NCBI GenBank assembly: GCA_947502645.1
Contig: CANNAD010000003.1
Location: 489,676-553,675 of the forward strand
Direction: 5' to 3'
Length of the DNA stretch: 64,000 nucleotides
From: an uncultured Micrococcaceae bacterium
GTDB taxonomy: Bacteria; Actinomycetota; Actinomycetes; Actinomycetales; Micrococcaceae
Shown here piece by piece: positions 1 to 9,701 of this stretch. Under the pieces are notes generated by a model. The model had not been told where the DNA came from and ran no database searches. It saw only the letters and a program-made list of their open reading frames with translations. A program made the translations under genes and the position numbers. Positions within the stretch are counted from its first letter, which is position 1, and the number at the start of each line of letters is the position of its first letter.

Positions 1-288
1 GCCCGCTATTCCGCCAACAAACAACGCGTTGAAGTGATAGAAGTCCTGGCTCATGCCGATGGCCTCGGTCCACGACATGGGGATGATCAAACCAAAAAAA
101 TGTCCGGCGATGACGGCAAGAATGCCGAAGTGGAAGGCCGGCGAGGCGATGCGAAGCATCCTTGATTCATACAGCTGCGATGACCGGGTGGTCCAGCCGA
201 ACTGATCGTAGCGATAACGCCAGACGAGGCCTCCCACCAAGACCACCATCATCACATACGGCAACACGCCCCACAGGAAGACGTCCAT
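1..288 (-). CDS. narI: Respiratory nitrate reductase gamma subunit NarI (N-terminal part; cut by window edge)
   Basis: This is the membrane cytochrome b subunit that passes electrons from menaquinol to NarH. Only the first 96 codons are in the window. They start with MDVFLWGVLPYV and include hydrophobic helices. Two histidines ten residues apart (FHFGILAVIAGHFFG) match the His56/His66 haem ligand pair of Escherichia coli NarI in spacing. The ATG at 288 lies just 1 base beyond the narJ stop, so this is the last gene of narGHJI. The C-terminal half is off the window. Confidence 0.93.
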   Translation of the reverse strand, partial: MDVFLWGVLPYVMMVVLVGGLVWRYRYDQFGWTTRSSQLYESRMLRIASPAFHFGILAVIAGHFFGLIIPMSWTEAIGMSQDFYHFNALFVGGIAG

Positions 289-289
289 G

Positions 290-916
290 CTATGCACCTC
301 TCAACGGCAGCAGCCGCGGATCGTAGGGTTCAAGTCCAACTGATTCAGTAGGCGGTCCATAACCCGCCATGGCCTGGACCGCCGCACGGTCCGCCGGGGA
401 AGCCCCGGGTAGCGTGTCGCATATGGCGCGGAGGATCGAGGCCTGCGGAAGATGATCGTCAATGAGTGCCAGCCGCAGCATCTCCAGACTTGGACGGAAC
501 TTGTTCAGGAGGTCCTGACCGGCTTCCATGTCAACGGTCGCCGCGAACTCGAGCACCATCGGAAGATAATCAGGAAGTTCACCGTCCATATCAACAAGAA
601 CGCCGCTGGCCCGGTACACCTTCTTGAACTCCCCCAGCACCTCACCGCGCCGACGGGTGTCGCCGTCGGTCCAGTAGGAAAGGTGCAGCGCGTGCCGCTT
701 GCTGAGATCAAATTCCTGAACATAGGTGGCCTGGAAATCTGCCAGAGACAGCGACTCCACCAAAGACAGGACCGGCTCGAATGCGTCGAGTGCGGAGCAC
801 TCTGCGAGTGCTGAGCGGAGCAACGGGATCCTTGCCTGCAATTCCGTATCCGGATAGGAAAGGCACCAGGATGCGGCCTGATAGACGACGGCGGTTCCAG
901 CACTAACACGGGCCAT
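290..916 (-). CDS. narJ: Nitrate reductase assembly chaperone NarJ
   Basis: A 208-residue protein of the NarJ/DmsD (TorD-like) all-helical chaperone family, which holds apo-NarGH while the molybdenum cofactor is inserted but is not part of the mature enzyme. Support is the length, the family pattern (YQAASWCLSYPD near the N-terminus; LSYWTDGDTRRRGEVL in the middle) and its position between narH and narI. Spacing is 2 bases after narH and 1 base before narI, so the four genes must be co-transcribed. Confidence 0.92.
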   Translation of the reverse strand: MARVSAGTAVVYQAASWCLSYPDTELQARIPLLRSALAECSALDAFEPVLSLVESLSLADFQATYVQEFDLSKRHALHLSYWTDGDTRRRGEVLGEFKKVYRASGVLVDMDGELPDYLPMVLEFAATVDMEAGQDLLNKFRPSLEMLRLALIDDHLPQASILRAICDTLPGASPADRAAVQAMAGYGPPTESVGLEPYDPRLLPLRGA

Positions 917-918
917 GG

Positions 919-2607
919 CTATGAACCTGCCTGATCGCCGGCAGTCTGGGGCGTATCTCGCTGCTCATCCGGGAACATGCCCTTGGGTACACCGTTGCCG
1001 TCCCAGTTGAGGAGATTGACCCGGCCGCGGAGGTCGCGGCCTGTTGGTTCGTCTGAGGTCTGCCGCTGCTGCAGTGCACGGAAGTTCTCGACGGCGACCG
1101 GCGTCGGCATGCCGCTGGCTTCGCCAAATGGCGAGTCCTGCATGCCGGGGCCGCCCTCGAAATCGAGGGAGCACCCCATCTCCTCAAGGTCATGTGCCTG
1201 TTCCACGTGGGCCTTGGGGATGACATAGCGTTCCTCATACTTGGCGATCGCCATGAGCCTGTACATTTCGTACATTGTTTCGCCGTCCATTCCGACGGCC
1301 TCGGGAATCGACTCATCCGGATCATTGCCCAGGCTGATCCCGCGCATATACGAGCGCATGGCGGCGAGCTTCTTGAGCACATTGGAGACAATTTCCGTAT
1401 CTCCGGCGGTGAACAGCTCCGCCAGATACTCAACCGGGATGCGCAGTTCCTCAATGGCACCGAAGAGGTTCTCGCGGTCCTCCGCATCATGTCCCTGGTC
1501 CTTGAGCAGATCCACGATGGGCGAGAGCGGCGGAACATACCAGACCATGGGCATGGTGCGGTACTCCGGATGAAGCGGTAGGGCAATCCGGTAGACCTTC
1601 GCCATGGCGTACACCGGTGAACGCTGGGCAGCGTCAATCCAGTCTTCCGGAATGTCCTGCTTGCGTGCTTCCTCAATGACCTTGGGGTCGTTGGGGTCAA
1701 GAATCACGTCGAGGTGCGCTTCATACAGCTTCTTGTCATCCTTGATGGACGCCGCTTCGGTGACCTTATCGGCGTCGTACAGGAACAGCCCCAGATACCG
1801 GAGCCTACCGACGCAGGTCTCCGAGCAGATTGTGGGCAGCCCAACCTCGATGCGGGGATAACAGAAGGTGCACTTCTCCGCTTTACCCGTCTTGTGGTTG
1901 AAGTACATCTTCTTGTAGGGGCAGCCGGTGATGCACTGCCGCCAGCCACGGCACTGGTCCTGGTCCACCAGAACAATGCCGTCTTCCTCGCGCTTGTAGA
2001 TAGCGCCGGAAGGGCAGGATGCCATGCAGGACGGGTTGAGGCAGTGTTCACAAATTCGGGGCAGGTAGAACATGAACGTCTGCTCGAACTCGAATTTGAT
2101 CTTGTCTTCGGACTCCTTGCGGACTTTCTCGACCATTGGATCCAGGTGACCCATCTGCGTGGTGCCGCCGAGGTCGTCGTCCCAGTTCGCCGACCACGTG
2201 ATCTTGGTGTCCTCGCCCGTGATGAGGGACTTGGGCCGGGCTACCGGGAAGTCATCTCCCAGGGGCGCGTCCACGAGGTTCTTGTAGTCGTAGGTCCACG
2301 GCTCGTAATAGTCCTTGAGTTCAGGCTGGACCGGGCTGGCGAAGAGGCCAAGCAGCTTCCGGACCCGGCCGCCGCCCTTGAGCTTCAGCCGCCCGCGCTT
2401 GTTGAGCTCCCAACCGCCGCGCCATTTCTCCTGGTCTTCGTACCGGCGCGGGTACCCCTGCCCCGGCCGGGTTTCAACGTTGTTGAACCACACGTACTCA
2501 GTGCCGGCACGGTTGGTCCACGCCTGCTTGCAGGTGACCGAGCAAGTGTGACACCCGATGCATTTGTCCAGGTTCATGACCATGCCCATCTGGGCCATAA
2601 CTTTCAT
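919..2607 (-). CDS. narH: Respiratory nitrate reductase beta subunit NarH
   Basis: The 562-residue iron-sulfur subunit that carries electrons from NarI haem to NarG. Four cysteine groups are visible: CIGCHTCSVTCK near residue 18, CEHCLNPSCMASC near 185, CRGWRQCITGCP near 218 (the tryptophan-containing group typical of the 3Fe-4S cluster) and CTFCYPRIEVGLPTICSETC near 245. It is longer than the 512-residue E. coli protein, with extra residues at the C-terminus. Its ATG overlaps the narG stop by one base, which implies translational coupling. Confidence 0.96.
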   Translation of the reverse strand: MKVMAQMGMVMNLDKCIGCHTCSVTCKQAWTNRAGTEYVWFNNVETRPGQGYPRRYEDQEKWRGGWELNKRGRLKLKGGGRVRKLLGLFASPVQPELKDYYEPWTYDYKNLVDAPLGDDFPVARPKSLITGEDTKITWSANWDDDLGGTTQMGHLDPMVEKVRKESEDKIKFEFEQTFMFYLPRICEHCLNPSCMASCPSGAIYKREEDGIVLVDQDQCRGWRQCITGCPYKKMYFNHKTGKAEKCTFCYPRIEVGLPTICSETCVGRLRYLGLFLYDADKVTEAASIKDDKKLYEAHLDVILDPNDPKVIEEARKQDIPEDWIDAAQRSPVYAMAKVYRIALPLHPEYRTMPMVWYVPPLSPIVDLLKDQGHDAEDRENLFGAIEELRIPVEYLAELFTAGDTEIVSNVLKKLAAMRSYMRGISLGNDPDESIPEAVGMDGETMYEMYRLMAIAKYEERYVIPKAHVEQAHDLEEMGCSLDFEGGPGMQDSPFGEASGMPTPVAVENFRALQQRQTSDEPTGRDLRGRVNLLNWDGNGVPKGMFPDEQRDTPQTAGDQAGS

Positions 2608-5600
2608 TAGTACTGAACCTCCTGTGACCTGCGCCGGACCCGTGTGACCATGTCCCGCTGATTTCCTGTCGGACCAAAATAGTTGAAGGCGTAGGCCAAC
2701 TGCGCGTAGCCGCCGATCATGTGGGTCGGCTTGACCAGCAGACGGGTGACCGAGTTGTGGATTCCGCCTCGTCGTCCCGTGGCCTCCGACTTCGGGACGT
2801 CAATGGTGCGCTCCTGGGCGTGATAGACGTACACCACGCCATCCGGCATACGGTGGCTGACAATGGCGCGGCCCACCAGAACACCGTTGGTATTGACGCA
2901 CTCCACCCAGTCGTTGTCCGCGACCTCGATGGACGCCGCATCTGCCGGGCTCATCCATACGGTCGGACCACCGCGAGAGAGCGAAAGCATCAGGAGGTTG
3001 TCCTGGTACTCCGAGTGGATGGACCACTTGGAGTGCGGCGTGAGGTAGCGGACGGTGATTTCCTTGGCACCATCGGACCCAAGCTTCGGCTCGCCGTACA
3101 GCCGGTGCATGTCGAGCGGGGGACGGTAGATCGGCAGTGACTCTCCGACGTCGCGCATCCAATCGTGGTCAAGGAAGAAGTGCATTCGCCCGGTGAGGGT
3201 GTGCCAGGGCTTCAGCCTTTCCACGTTGACCGTGAACGGCGAGTACCGGCGTCCACCGGTCTCCGATCCGGACCACTCCGGGGAGGTGATGACGGGAACC
3301 GGCCCGGCCTGCGTCTGGGCGAACGTGATGTGCTTTTCCTCCGACCCTTCGGCAAGATCGGCGAGTTTGACGCCGGTTTGTTCCTCGAGGGTCTTGAAGC
3401 CCTGGACGGCCAGTGACCCGTTCGTGGTTCCCGAGAAGGTCAGGATCGCTTCCGCGAACTTCGCGTCCGTGTCTATGGCCGGTCGCCCTGCACCCGCACC
3501 ACTGGACATGACACCGGTGGAATGCGCGAGCCGCTCCACTTCCCGCTTCACGTTGTACTTGATGTTCTTGACCGTGAAGCCGAGCTTGTCCGCCAGCGGA
3601 CCCACAGAGGCGAGCTTGTCCGCAATGGCCGTGTAATCCCGTTCGACCACCTGGAATACCGGCATGTTCTGCCCCGGAACGCCGGGGACGCCGTCGTTCC
3701 GCCAATCCCTGACGACGCCGCCGGGCTGGGCTACCTGACCGGCGGTGTCATGCTGCAACGGCACACTGACCAGGTCCTTCCGGACACCCAGGTGCGTCTT
3801 CGCCTGCCGCGAGAACTCCTGCGCGAGCAGGTGGAAGGTCTCGAAGTCGGTTTTCGATTGCCACGGCGGATCGATCGCCGGCGAGAACGCATGGACGAAC
3901 GGGTGCATATCCGTGGAGGAGAGGTCGTGCTTCTCATACCAGGTGGCTGCAGGGAAAACGATGTCGGAGAGCAGCGTGCTGGAGGTCATCCGGAAATCGG
4001 CGGTAACCAGCAGATCGAGCTTGCCCTCCGGCGCGTCATCATGCCATGCGACGTCCCGGGGCTTGAGACCGTCAGCGTGGTCCTCCCCCATAACGTTGTT
4101 GTGCGTACCGAGCAGATTCCGCAGGAAGTACTCGTTGCCCTTCGCGGAGGACCCAAAGAGATTGGACCGCCACAGCATAAGTGTCCGCGGCCAGTTCTCC
4201 GGTGCATCGACGTCTTCAATAGCCGGGTTCACGGTGCGGTTCTTCAACTGGTCAGCGATGTACGACGGCGTATCCGCTGCACTGCCTGCATCTACGGCTG
4301 CCTGCGCTTCATCGGCCAGATCCAGCGGGTTGCGGTCGAACTGCGGGTAGAAAGGCATCCACCCTAGCCGGTTGGACTGTGCCATCGAATCAGCCGTGTG
4401 CATTCCGTCCAGGTTGCCCGTGGATAGCGGGGATTTCAGCGCGTCAGCCGAATATCCGTCCTGGCGCCACTGATCCGTGTGCATGTACCAATAGCCGGTC
4501 CCGATCATGGTCCGGGGAGGCCTGCTCCAGTCCAGCGCGTTGGCCAGCGCACCCCAACCGGTGATGGGGCGGCATTTTTCCTGCCCCACATAATGCGCCC
4601 ATCCTCCACCGTTTCGACCCATACAGCCGGTAAGCATCAGGAGGCTGAGCACCGCACGGTACGTGGCATCTCCGTGGAACCACTGACAGATCCCAGCACC
4701 CATGATGATCATCGAACGGCCATTGGACTGCTCCGCGTTCCGAGCGAACTCCCGCGCCACCCGGATGCACGCCTTGGCTGGAACGCTGGTGATCTCTTCC
4801 TGCCACGCAGGAGTATATGGAGTGTCGACGTCGTCGTATCCTGTGGCCCACTCCCCCGGCAGGCCTTCGCGGCCAACACCGTACTGTGCCAGCATCAGGT
4901 CAAAGACCGTTGTGACCAGATGCCCGTCAACCTTCTGGACCGGAACGCCACGGCGTTGAACTCCGCCTTCGCCCGTCGGGTCGTCAAATCGCGGCATCAG
5001 GATCTCAACCGACGTGTGGTCCGGCGTATCCATGAGAGACAGAGCAGGGTCAACGACACCAAGGTCAAGGTTCCATTTGCCTTTGCCTGCCTCGTTGTAG
5101 CGATCGCCCATCGTTCCATTGGGCACGACGGCGCGTCCCGTCTTGCGGTCGAAGAGCATGGTCTTGAAACCATCGTGTTCGCTGGCCGGCTCGTCCAGCA
5201 CATCAGTGGCTGTGAGGAACTTCGCGGGGACGAGGCCGCCGTCGGGGTGCTCTTCCAGCCTGATCAGGAACGGGAGGTCCGTGTACTTGCGAACGTAATC
5301 CGTGAAGAAGGGAACCTGACGGTCGACGAAGAATTCCTTGAGCATCACGTGACCCATGCCCATGGCCAGGGCTGCGTCCGTTCCTGCCTGCGCAGGCAGC
5401 CACTCGTCTGCGAACTTGGTGTTGTCTGCGTAGTCGGGGCTGACGGACACAACCTTCGTCCCCCTGTAACGAACCTCCGTCATCCAGTGGGCATCCGGGG
5501 TCCTGGTCACGGGAACGTTGGATCCCCACATCATGAGGTAGGTGGAATCCCACCAGTCGCCTGATTCCGGCACGTCGGTCTGATCACCGAACACCTGCGG

Positions 5601-6320
5601 GCTGGCTACCGGGAGGTCCGCGTACCAGTCGTAGAAGGACGTCATCACGCCGCCGATGAGCTGGATGAACCGGTTCCCCACCCCGTGGGAGACCATGGAC
5701 ATCGCTGGAATCGGAGAGAACCCGGACACGCGGTCGGGTCCGTACTTCTTGATGGTGTGAACGTGGGCTGCGGCTGCAATCTCGATGGATTCCTGCCACG
5801 AGATGCGGATGAGGCCGCCTTTGCCTCGTGCCTGATGGTACCGCTTACGGCGTTCAGGATCGCCAACGACGTCGGCCCATGCCAGTACAGGATCCTTCAG
5901 GCGCGCTTTGGCTTCCCTGTACATCTCGATGAGCACACCCCTACCGTAGGGGAACCGGACGCGGGTTGGTGAATAGGTGTACCAGGAGAACGCAGCACCT
6001 CTGGGGCAGCCTCTGGGCTCGTATTCCGGGCTGTCCGGTCCCACCGACGGGTAGTCCGTCTGCTGGGACTCCCAGGTGATGATGCCGTCCTTGACGTACA
6101 CCTTCCATGAACAGGACCCGGTGCAGTTCACGCCGTGGGTGGAGCGGACCACCTTGTCGTGGCTCCATCGGTCCCTATAGAAGATGTCGCCCTTTCGACC
6201 ACCTTCACGGAATACCGCCCGGGAGTCATCAGACTCATCCCAACGGGTGAAGAATCTACCGAATTTCAACATTGCATCTGATGCCGGTCCGTCGAGGCCC
6301 GGCGTGAAGGGAGCAGCCAT
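2607..6320 (-). CDS. narG: Respiratory nitrate reductase alpha subunit NarG
   Basis: The molybdopterin-containing catalytic subunit (1237 residues), which reduces nitrate to nitrite on the cytoplasmic face. His62, Cys66, Cys70 and Cys105 reproduce the 4-4-35 spacing of the E. coli FS0 cluster ligands. The YDWYADLP stretch before GDQTDVPES corresponds to the Mo-aspartate region. The frame runs on to a TTG at 6359, but the ATG at 6320 (MAAPFTPGLDGPA) matches where relatives begin, so it is chosen; no strong ribosome site is visible before either. First gene of narGHJI; the Mo-cofactor genes at 7599-9701 supply its cofactor pathway. Confidence 0.96.
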   Translation of the reverse strand: MAAPFTPGLDGPASDAMLKFGRFFTRWDESDDSRAVFREGGRKGDIFYRDRWSHDKVVRSTHGVNCTGSCSWKVYVKDGIITWESQQTDYPSVGPDSPEYEPRGCPRGAAFSWYTYSPTRVRFPYGRGVLIEMYREAKARLKDPVLAWADVVGDPERRKRYHQARGKGGLIRISWQESIEIAAAAHVHTIKKYGPDRVSGFSPIPAMSMVSHGVGNRFIQLIGGVMTSFYDWYADLPVASPQVFGDQTDVPESGDWWDSTYLMMWGSNVPVTRTPDAHWMTEVRYRGTKVVSVSPDYADNTKFADEWLPAQAGTDAALAMGMGHVMLKEFFVDRQVPFFTDYVRKYTDLPFLIRLEEHPDGGLVPAKFLTATDVLDEPASEHDGFKTMLFDRKTGRAVVPNGTMGDRYNEAGKGKWNLDLGVVDPALSLMDTPDHTSVEILMPRFDDPTGEGGVQRRGVPVQKVDGHLVTTVFDLMLAQYGVGREGLPGEWATGYDDVDTPYTPAWQEEITSVPAKACIRVAREFARNAEQSNGRSMIIMGAGICQWFHGDATYRAVLSLLMLTGCMGRNGGGWAHYVGQEKCRPITGWGALANALDWSRPPRTMIGTGYWYMHTDQWRQDGYSADALKSPLSTGNLDGMHTADSMAQSNRLGWMPFYPQFDRNPLDLADEAQAAVDAGSAADTPSYIADQLKNRTVNPAIEDVDAPENWPRTLMLWRSNLFGSSAKGNEYFLRNLLGTHNNVMGEDHADGLKPRDVAWHDDAPEGKLDLLVTADFRMTSSTLLSDIVFPAATWYEKHDLSSTDMHPFVHAFSPAIDPPWQSKTDFETFHLLAQEFSRQAKTHLGVRKDLVSVPLQHDTAGQVAQPGGVVRDWRNDGVPGVPGQNMPVFQVVERDYTAIADKLASVGPLADKLGFTVKNIKYNVKREVERLAHSTGVMSSGAGAGRPAIDTDAKFAEAILTFSGTTNGSLAVQGFKTLEEQTGVKLADLAEGSEEKHITFAQTQAGPVPVITSPEWSGSETGGRRYSPFTVNVERLKPWHTLTGRMHFFLDHDWMRDVGESLPIYRPPLDMHRLYGEPKLGSDGAKEITVRYLTPHSKWSIHSEYQDNLLMLSLSRGGPTVWMSPADAASIEVADNDWVECVNTNGVLVGRAIVSHRMPDGVVYVYHAQERTIDVPKSEATGRRGGIHNSVTRLLVKPTHMIGGYAQLAYAFNYFGPTGNQRDMVTRVRRRSQEVQY

Positions 6321-6529
6321 AAATTCAACATATGACAAAGGACTGAGAGTTGCCAGCAATTTACCGGTTTATTCATTTAGTCAACATTATTGGTGCCAAA
6401 TTTCGATGCAAGGGCATGCAACGCCTGCGTCGGAAGCTCATATCCCGCGCTATGCTATGGACGACGACCATCAACGAGGCGGTGGTTTGGCGGACATCAG
6501 GGCATCGAACCGAGGAGATGACGTAAAAC

Positions 6530-7618
6530 ATGAGCACGCCCGCAACGATCCAGGCGAGGGTCGACAGCCTGCTTAGGAATCTTCCACCGGCCTCTTTCGC
6601 CTTCGTCATGGCAAGCGGCATTACTGCTCTGGGATTTCGCATTATCGAGCGCGATATCATCTCTCTGACGCTTCTTTATTGCGGTATTGTCGGTGCGTTA
6701 CTGCTGGTCATTGCAACTGCGGGCAGGCTCATCAGACACCGCGCCAACGTCATCAGTGACGGCCAGAATCCCACCAAAACCTTTGGTTTCTTCACCATTG
6801 TCGCCGCAGCAAATGTACTCGGCGCATACTTGAGCAGCGCCGGCTTCACTGGCATCGCCGTGACGCTCTTCATCGTCGCAGCACTGATTTGGCTCGTGCT
6901 CACCTACCTGCTTCCCGCATCGATCCTGTTCGGCCACGGCGAGCGCTCCGTGATGTCGGATATCAACGGCAGCTGGTTCCTCTGGGTGGTCGGCACGCAG
7001 TCTGTCGCAACGGCCTGCGCCATCACGGCGCCGCGGTTCCACCCGGAACTTCTCGGGTCTGCCGCCGTGGGTCTGTGGGGCGTGGGGATTGCGCTTTACC
7101 TCCTGGTAGCCACACTCGTGACTCTCAGGATGCTCATCAACGAGAACTCTCCAACGAACCTCAGCCCCACCTACTGGATCTACATGGGTGCCACAGCGAT
7201 TTCCGTGCTCGCGGGCTCCCGAATCCTCCTCCTCCCCGACGAACTGCCGATCATGGCGACCACCGGTGCCTTTGTCTCAGGCATGAGTTACCTGCTCTGG
7301 GCCCTGGGATTGTGGTGGATTCCCCTACTGATCATTTTCGGTGTCTGGCGGCACGGTGTCCGTCGCGTCCCGCTGAAGTATGAGGCCGCACTGTGGAGCA
7401 TCGTGTTCCCCATCGGCATGTATTCCGTCGCGAGTATGTTTTACGGCATCGAGAAGGATTTGTCCTTCATGACGGGCCTTGGGCAGGTGGGGATCTGGAT
7501 TGCCGGAGTCGTCTGGCTGCTCTCCACGATTGCCATGTTGCGCACGGGCATGCGGTGGTGGAACCATGGCGACCGCGAAGCTGCCGCAAAGTCCACCACT
7601 ACCAGCTCAGGCGTATAA
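6530..7618 (+). CDS. TehA/SLAC1-type (TDT family) anion channel or transporter
   Basis: A 362-residue, almost wholly hydrophobic protein with about ten membrane segments. It opens with the family-typical LPPASFAFVMASGITALGF, and the WIYMGATAISVLAGSRIL segment and the C-terminal SIVFPIGMYSVAS helix also fit the tellurite-resistance/C4-dicarboxylate (TDT) family. Members move small anions; plant SLAC1 passes nitrate and chloride. A ribosome site (GAGGAG) precedes the ATG. It diverges from narG with 209 bases between starts, so a role in nitrate or nitrite movement is possible, but that is inference. Its end overlaps moeA tail-to-tail by 20 bases. Confidence 0.85.
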   Translation: MSTPATIQARVDSLLRNLPPASFAFVMASGITALGFRIIERDIISLTLLYCGIVGALLLVIATAGRLIRHRANVISDGQNPTKTFGFFTIVAAANVLGAYLSSAGFTGIAVTLFIVAALIWLVLTYLLPASILFGHGERSVMSDINGSWFLWVVGTQSVATACAITAPRFHPELLGSAAVGLWGVGIALYLLVATLVTLRMLINENSPTNLSPTYWIYMGATAISVLAGSRILLLPDELPIMATTGAFVSGMSYLLWALGLWWIPLLIIFGVWRHGVRRVPLKYEAALWSIVFPIGMYSVASMFYGIEKDLSFMTGLGQVGIWIAGVVWLLSTIAMLRTGMRWWNHGDREAAAKSTTTSSGV

Positions 7619-8750
7619 CCTGGGCATCGTCGCCCCGAACCAGTCCGTCCGGCGGCACCACCAGCACAACGTCGGCTGACGCAAGGCCGCGGAGCATCCC
7701 CGATCCGATTCGCGGCAGAGGTATCACGCCGTCGGCGGTGTGCTGCGCGGGAAGCAGACGGTGACGTCCGGCCAGAGGTGCCAGCTCCGCGCCTGAGACA
7801 GCGTTCACCAACTCCGGTAGCGGCCTCCCGCCCAGCCTGGCTATCAGCGGCGCGCCAAGCGTCAGCAGCGCCATCATCGCTGCGAGGGGGTTTCCAGGCA
7901 GCCCCACGACCGTCCTTCCGTCCGGCAGGACAGCAAGCAGGGCCGGGTGCCCCGGTCTCATGGCAATGGAGTGCACGACGACGTCCGCCCCGAGGTCCGC
8001 CAGTACTGTTCGGAGGTGGTCCGCGGAGGACGTCCCGGTTCCGCCGGTGGTGATGACGACGTCGGCGCCCTCCGTGGCGAGAGCAGCGGTGAGCTTTTGT
8101 GGGTCGTCAGGTGTATGAAACACCCTGCCGGTCATCCCACCGAGCCCACGGACGGTGTCCGGCAGCAGCAGGCTAAAAGTGTCCCGAACATGACCGGGTG
8201 AAGGCGTTCCGCGCGCGATCACTTCGTCCCCAGTGGAGATGATGTCAACCATCGGTCTGCGATGGATGCTGAGGTTGTCGTAGGTGGCTCCGGCGGCCAC
8301 CGCCACCCATGCGGGGGTCAGCACAGTTCCTGCCCGGACTAGCAGTTCGCCCTGCGAGGCTTCCGTTCCCTCCGGGCGGATGTGCTGTCCTGGCCAGGGT
8401 TCATTCTCTTTTGCCCGCGAGTTGAGGCTCAGCAGTCCGTCATTTACGGTTCCCGACTCGCTTCGGAGTACCGACGTGGTCCCTGGCGGAATAGTGCCCC
8501 CGGTGATGACCGGGCTCGCTGTCTGTGACCCCAGCGGGCCAGCACCCTGTAGCTGCCACGGGCCAACGCCAGCCACCGCCCACCCATCCATCGCAGAGGA
8601 AGCGTAGTGCGGCATGGGGCCCAATGCGTGGAGGTTCTCGGCCAGGACTGCCCCAATACACTCCGCCAGAGGCTTCATTGACGGCTCAATCGGATCAGCA
8701 ATGGTGTACGCAGTCTTGCGGGCGTCAGACCAGGTGCTGGCGGACGTCAT
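7599..8750 (-). CDS. moeA: Molybdopterin molybdenumtransferase MoeA
   Basis: Inserts molybdate into adenylylated molybdopterin to give active molybdenum cofactor. The 383-residue protein shows the MoeA order: an N-terminal linker domain with SSAMDGWAV, then IISTGDEV, DVVITTGGTGTS and the VGLPGNPLAAM loop of the MogA-like catalytic domain. Its ATG overlaps the stop of the DUF6457 gene by 4 bases (ATGA), so it is the last gene of the minus-strand operon that starts with the HNH gene at 10198. NarG next door needs this cofactor. Confidence 0.95.
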   Translation of the reverse strand: MTSASTWSDARKTAYTIADPIEPSMKPLAECIGAVLAENLHALGPMPHYASSAMDGWAVAGVGPWQLQGAGPLGSQTASPVITGGTIPPGTTSVLRSESGTVNDGLLSLNSRAKENEPWPGQHIRPEGTEASQGELLVRAGTVLTPAWVAVAAGATYDNLSIHRRPMVDIISTGDEVIARGTPSPGHVRDTFSLLLPDTVRGLGGMTGRVFHTPDDPQKLTAALATEGADVVITTGGTGTSSADHLRTVLADLGADVVVHSIAMRPGHPALLAVLPDGRTVVGLPGNPLAAMMALLTLGAPLIARLGGRPLPELVNAVSGAELAPLAGRHRLLPAQHTADGVIPLPRIGSGMLRGLASADVVLVVPPDGLVRGDDAQVIRLSW

Positions 8751-9046
8751 TCTTCGACTGCGGAAGTCCGCGCACCGGCTGCAACGCGCTCAGCACAGAG
8801 CCTGCTGGCGACCGCCGACGCAGCCTTCATCGCGACAACGTTAGTGGCCTGACCGGTGGCAGCGGCAATGCCAGCGGCATAACCCACGATGAACGTGGTG
8901 AGCGGAGCGGCGGGCCGGACAATACCGTGAGCGGCTTCGCCAGCAAGGGTCAGGATCGCGTCAATGTCCACAGGAGTGCCGTCCAGCTCGAGTGCGGCCA
9001 GTAGGTCCTCCACCCACGGTTCCAGTACGTCCATGTGCCCGCTCAT
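8747..9046 (-). CDS. DUF6457 small protein of a Mo-cofactor operon
   Basis: A 99-residue protein (MSGHMDVLEPWVEDLLAALEL) matching the DUF6457 family, found next to or fused to MobA-like transferases in actinobacteria. It looks soluble and helical, with an alanine-rich C-terminal half and no catalytic motif I can recognise. The frame extends further upstream, but the ATG at 9046 has GAGGAGCG just before it and sits 13 bases after mobA, so it is chosen. It overlaps moeA by 4 bases. A helper role in guanylylation or molybdate insertion is inferred from position only. Confidence 0.75.
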   Translation of the reverse strand: MSGHMDVLEPWVEDLLAALELDGTPVDIDAILTLAGEAAHGIVRPAAPLTTFIVGYAAGIAAATGQATNVVAMKAASAVASRLCAERVAAGARTSAVEE

Positions 9047-9059
9047 TGTCCGCTCCTCG

Positions 9060-9701
9060 TCAGTGCCGTATCCCGTCCTGCACTGCGATACCGAACGTTG
9101 CGGCGTCCGCCGGGGTATCGACGTCGGCCGTTGAGTCCGCAGTGAAGGTGTATACCTGCAGACTAGCAAGGAGAACCCGCACCGGTTTCCCGATAAGATC
9201 TCCCGCGGCAGTCACGGATTGGAGAAGATCTTCCGTCCTGACAGCACAGGCCAGGTACTGGAGCTTGCCGTCGGCGTCCTTGGGAACCCACGCCTGAAAT
9301 TCGGGGTGGGCCTCGATCGTGTCCAGCAGCACGCGAATGGTGGAGCCGACGTGGGGCATATCGCACGCCAGGAGCAGCGTGACGTCGTCAGTACAGAGGG
9401 ATTCGGTGCGGCGGCCGTCCGGTGCCTCCACCAACCGGTCGACCCCCGCGCCAATGGCTGCGGCGGGCCCTGAGAAGGCTGGGGTTTCCCGAACCACGAG
9501 GACGTCCTCAGGCAGCACGGAGCCGAGCTCCTCCTCGGGCCCCACCACGACGACGCGGTGGGCTCCGGCCTCCCGAACAGCCGCGACGGTGCGGCTCAGA
9601 AGGGTCTCTCCACGATATCTCAACAATGCTTTCGCGGTCCCGCCCAACCTGCTGGACCGCCCGCCAGCGACGACGACGGCGCTGAGAAGCCTAGCGGTCA
9701 T
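9060..9701 (-). CDS. mobA: MobA-like molybdenum cofactor guanylyltransferase
   Basis: A nucleotidyltransferase of 213 residues expected to attach GMP to molybdenum cofactor, giving the bis-MGD form used by NarG. The N-terminal VVVAGGRSSRLGGTAKALL is the nucleotide-binding signature of the family, and LLACDMPHV carries the metal-binding aspartate. It overlaps the HNH gene upstream by 4 bases (ATGA) and is followed 13 bases later by DUF6457. MobA and related CTP or sugar-nucleotide transferases share this fold; the moeA and nar context favours MobA. Confidence 0.85.
   Translation of the reverse strand: MTARLLSAVVVAGGRSSRLGGTAKALLRYRGETLLSRTVAAVREAGAHRVVVVGPEEELGSVLPEDVLVVRETPAFSGPAAAIGAGVDRLVEAPDGRRTESLCTDDVTLLLACDMPHVGSTIRVLLDTIEAHPEFQAWVPKDADGKLQYLACAVRTEDLLQSVTAAGDLIGKPVRVLLASLQVYTFTADSTADVDTPADAATFGIAVQDGIRH

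Noticed and set aside
6330..6400. FNR-type site upstream of narG
   Set aside because: A TTGAC half-site is present on the minus strand, but the other half does not match ATCAA at the right distance.
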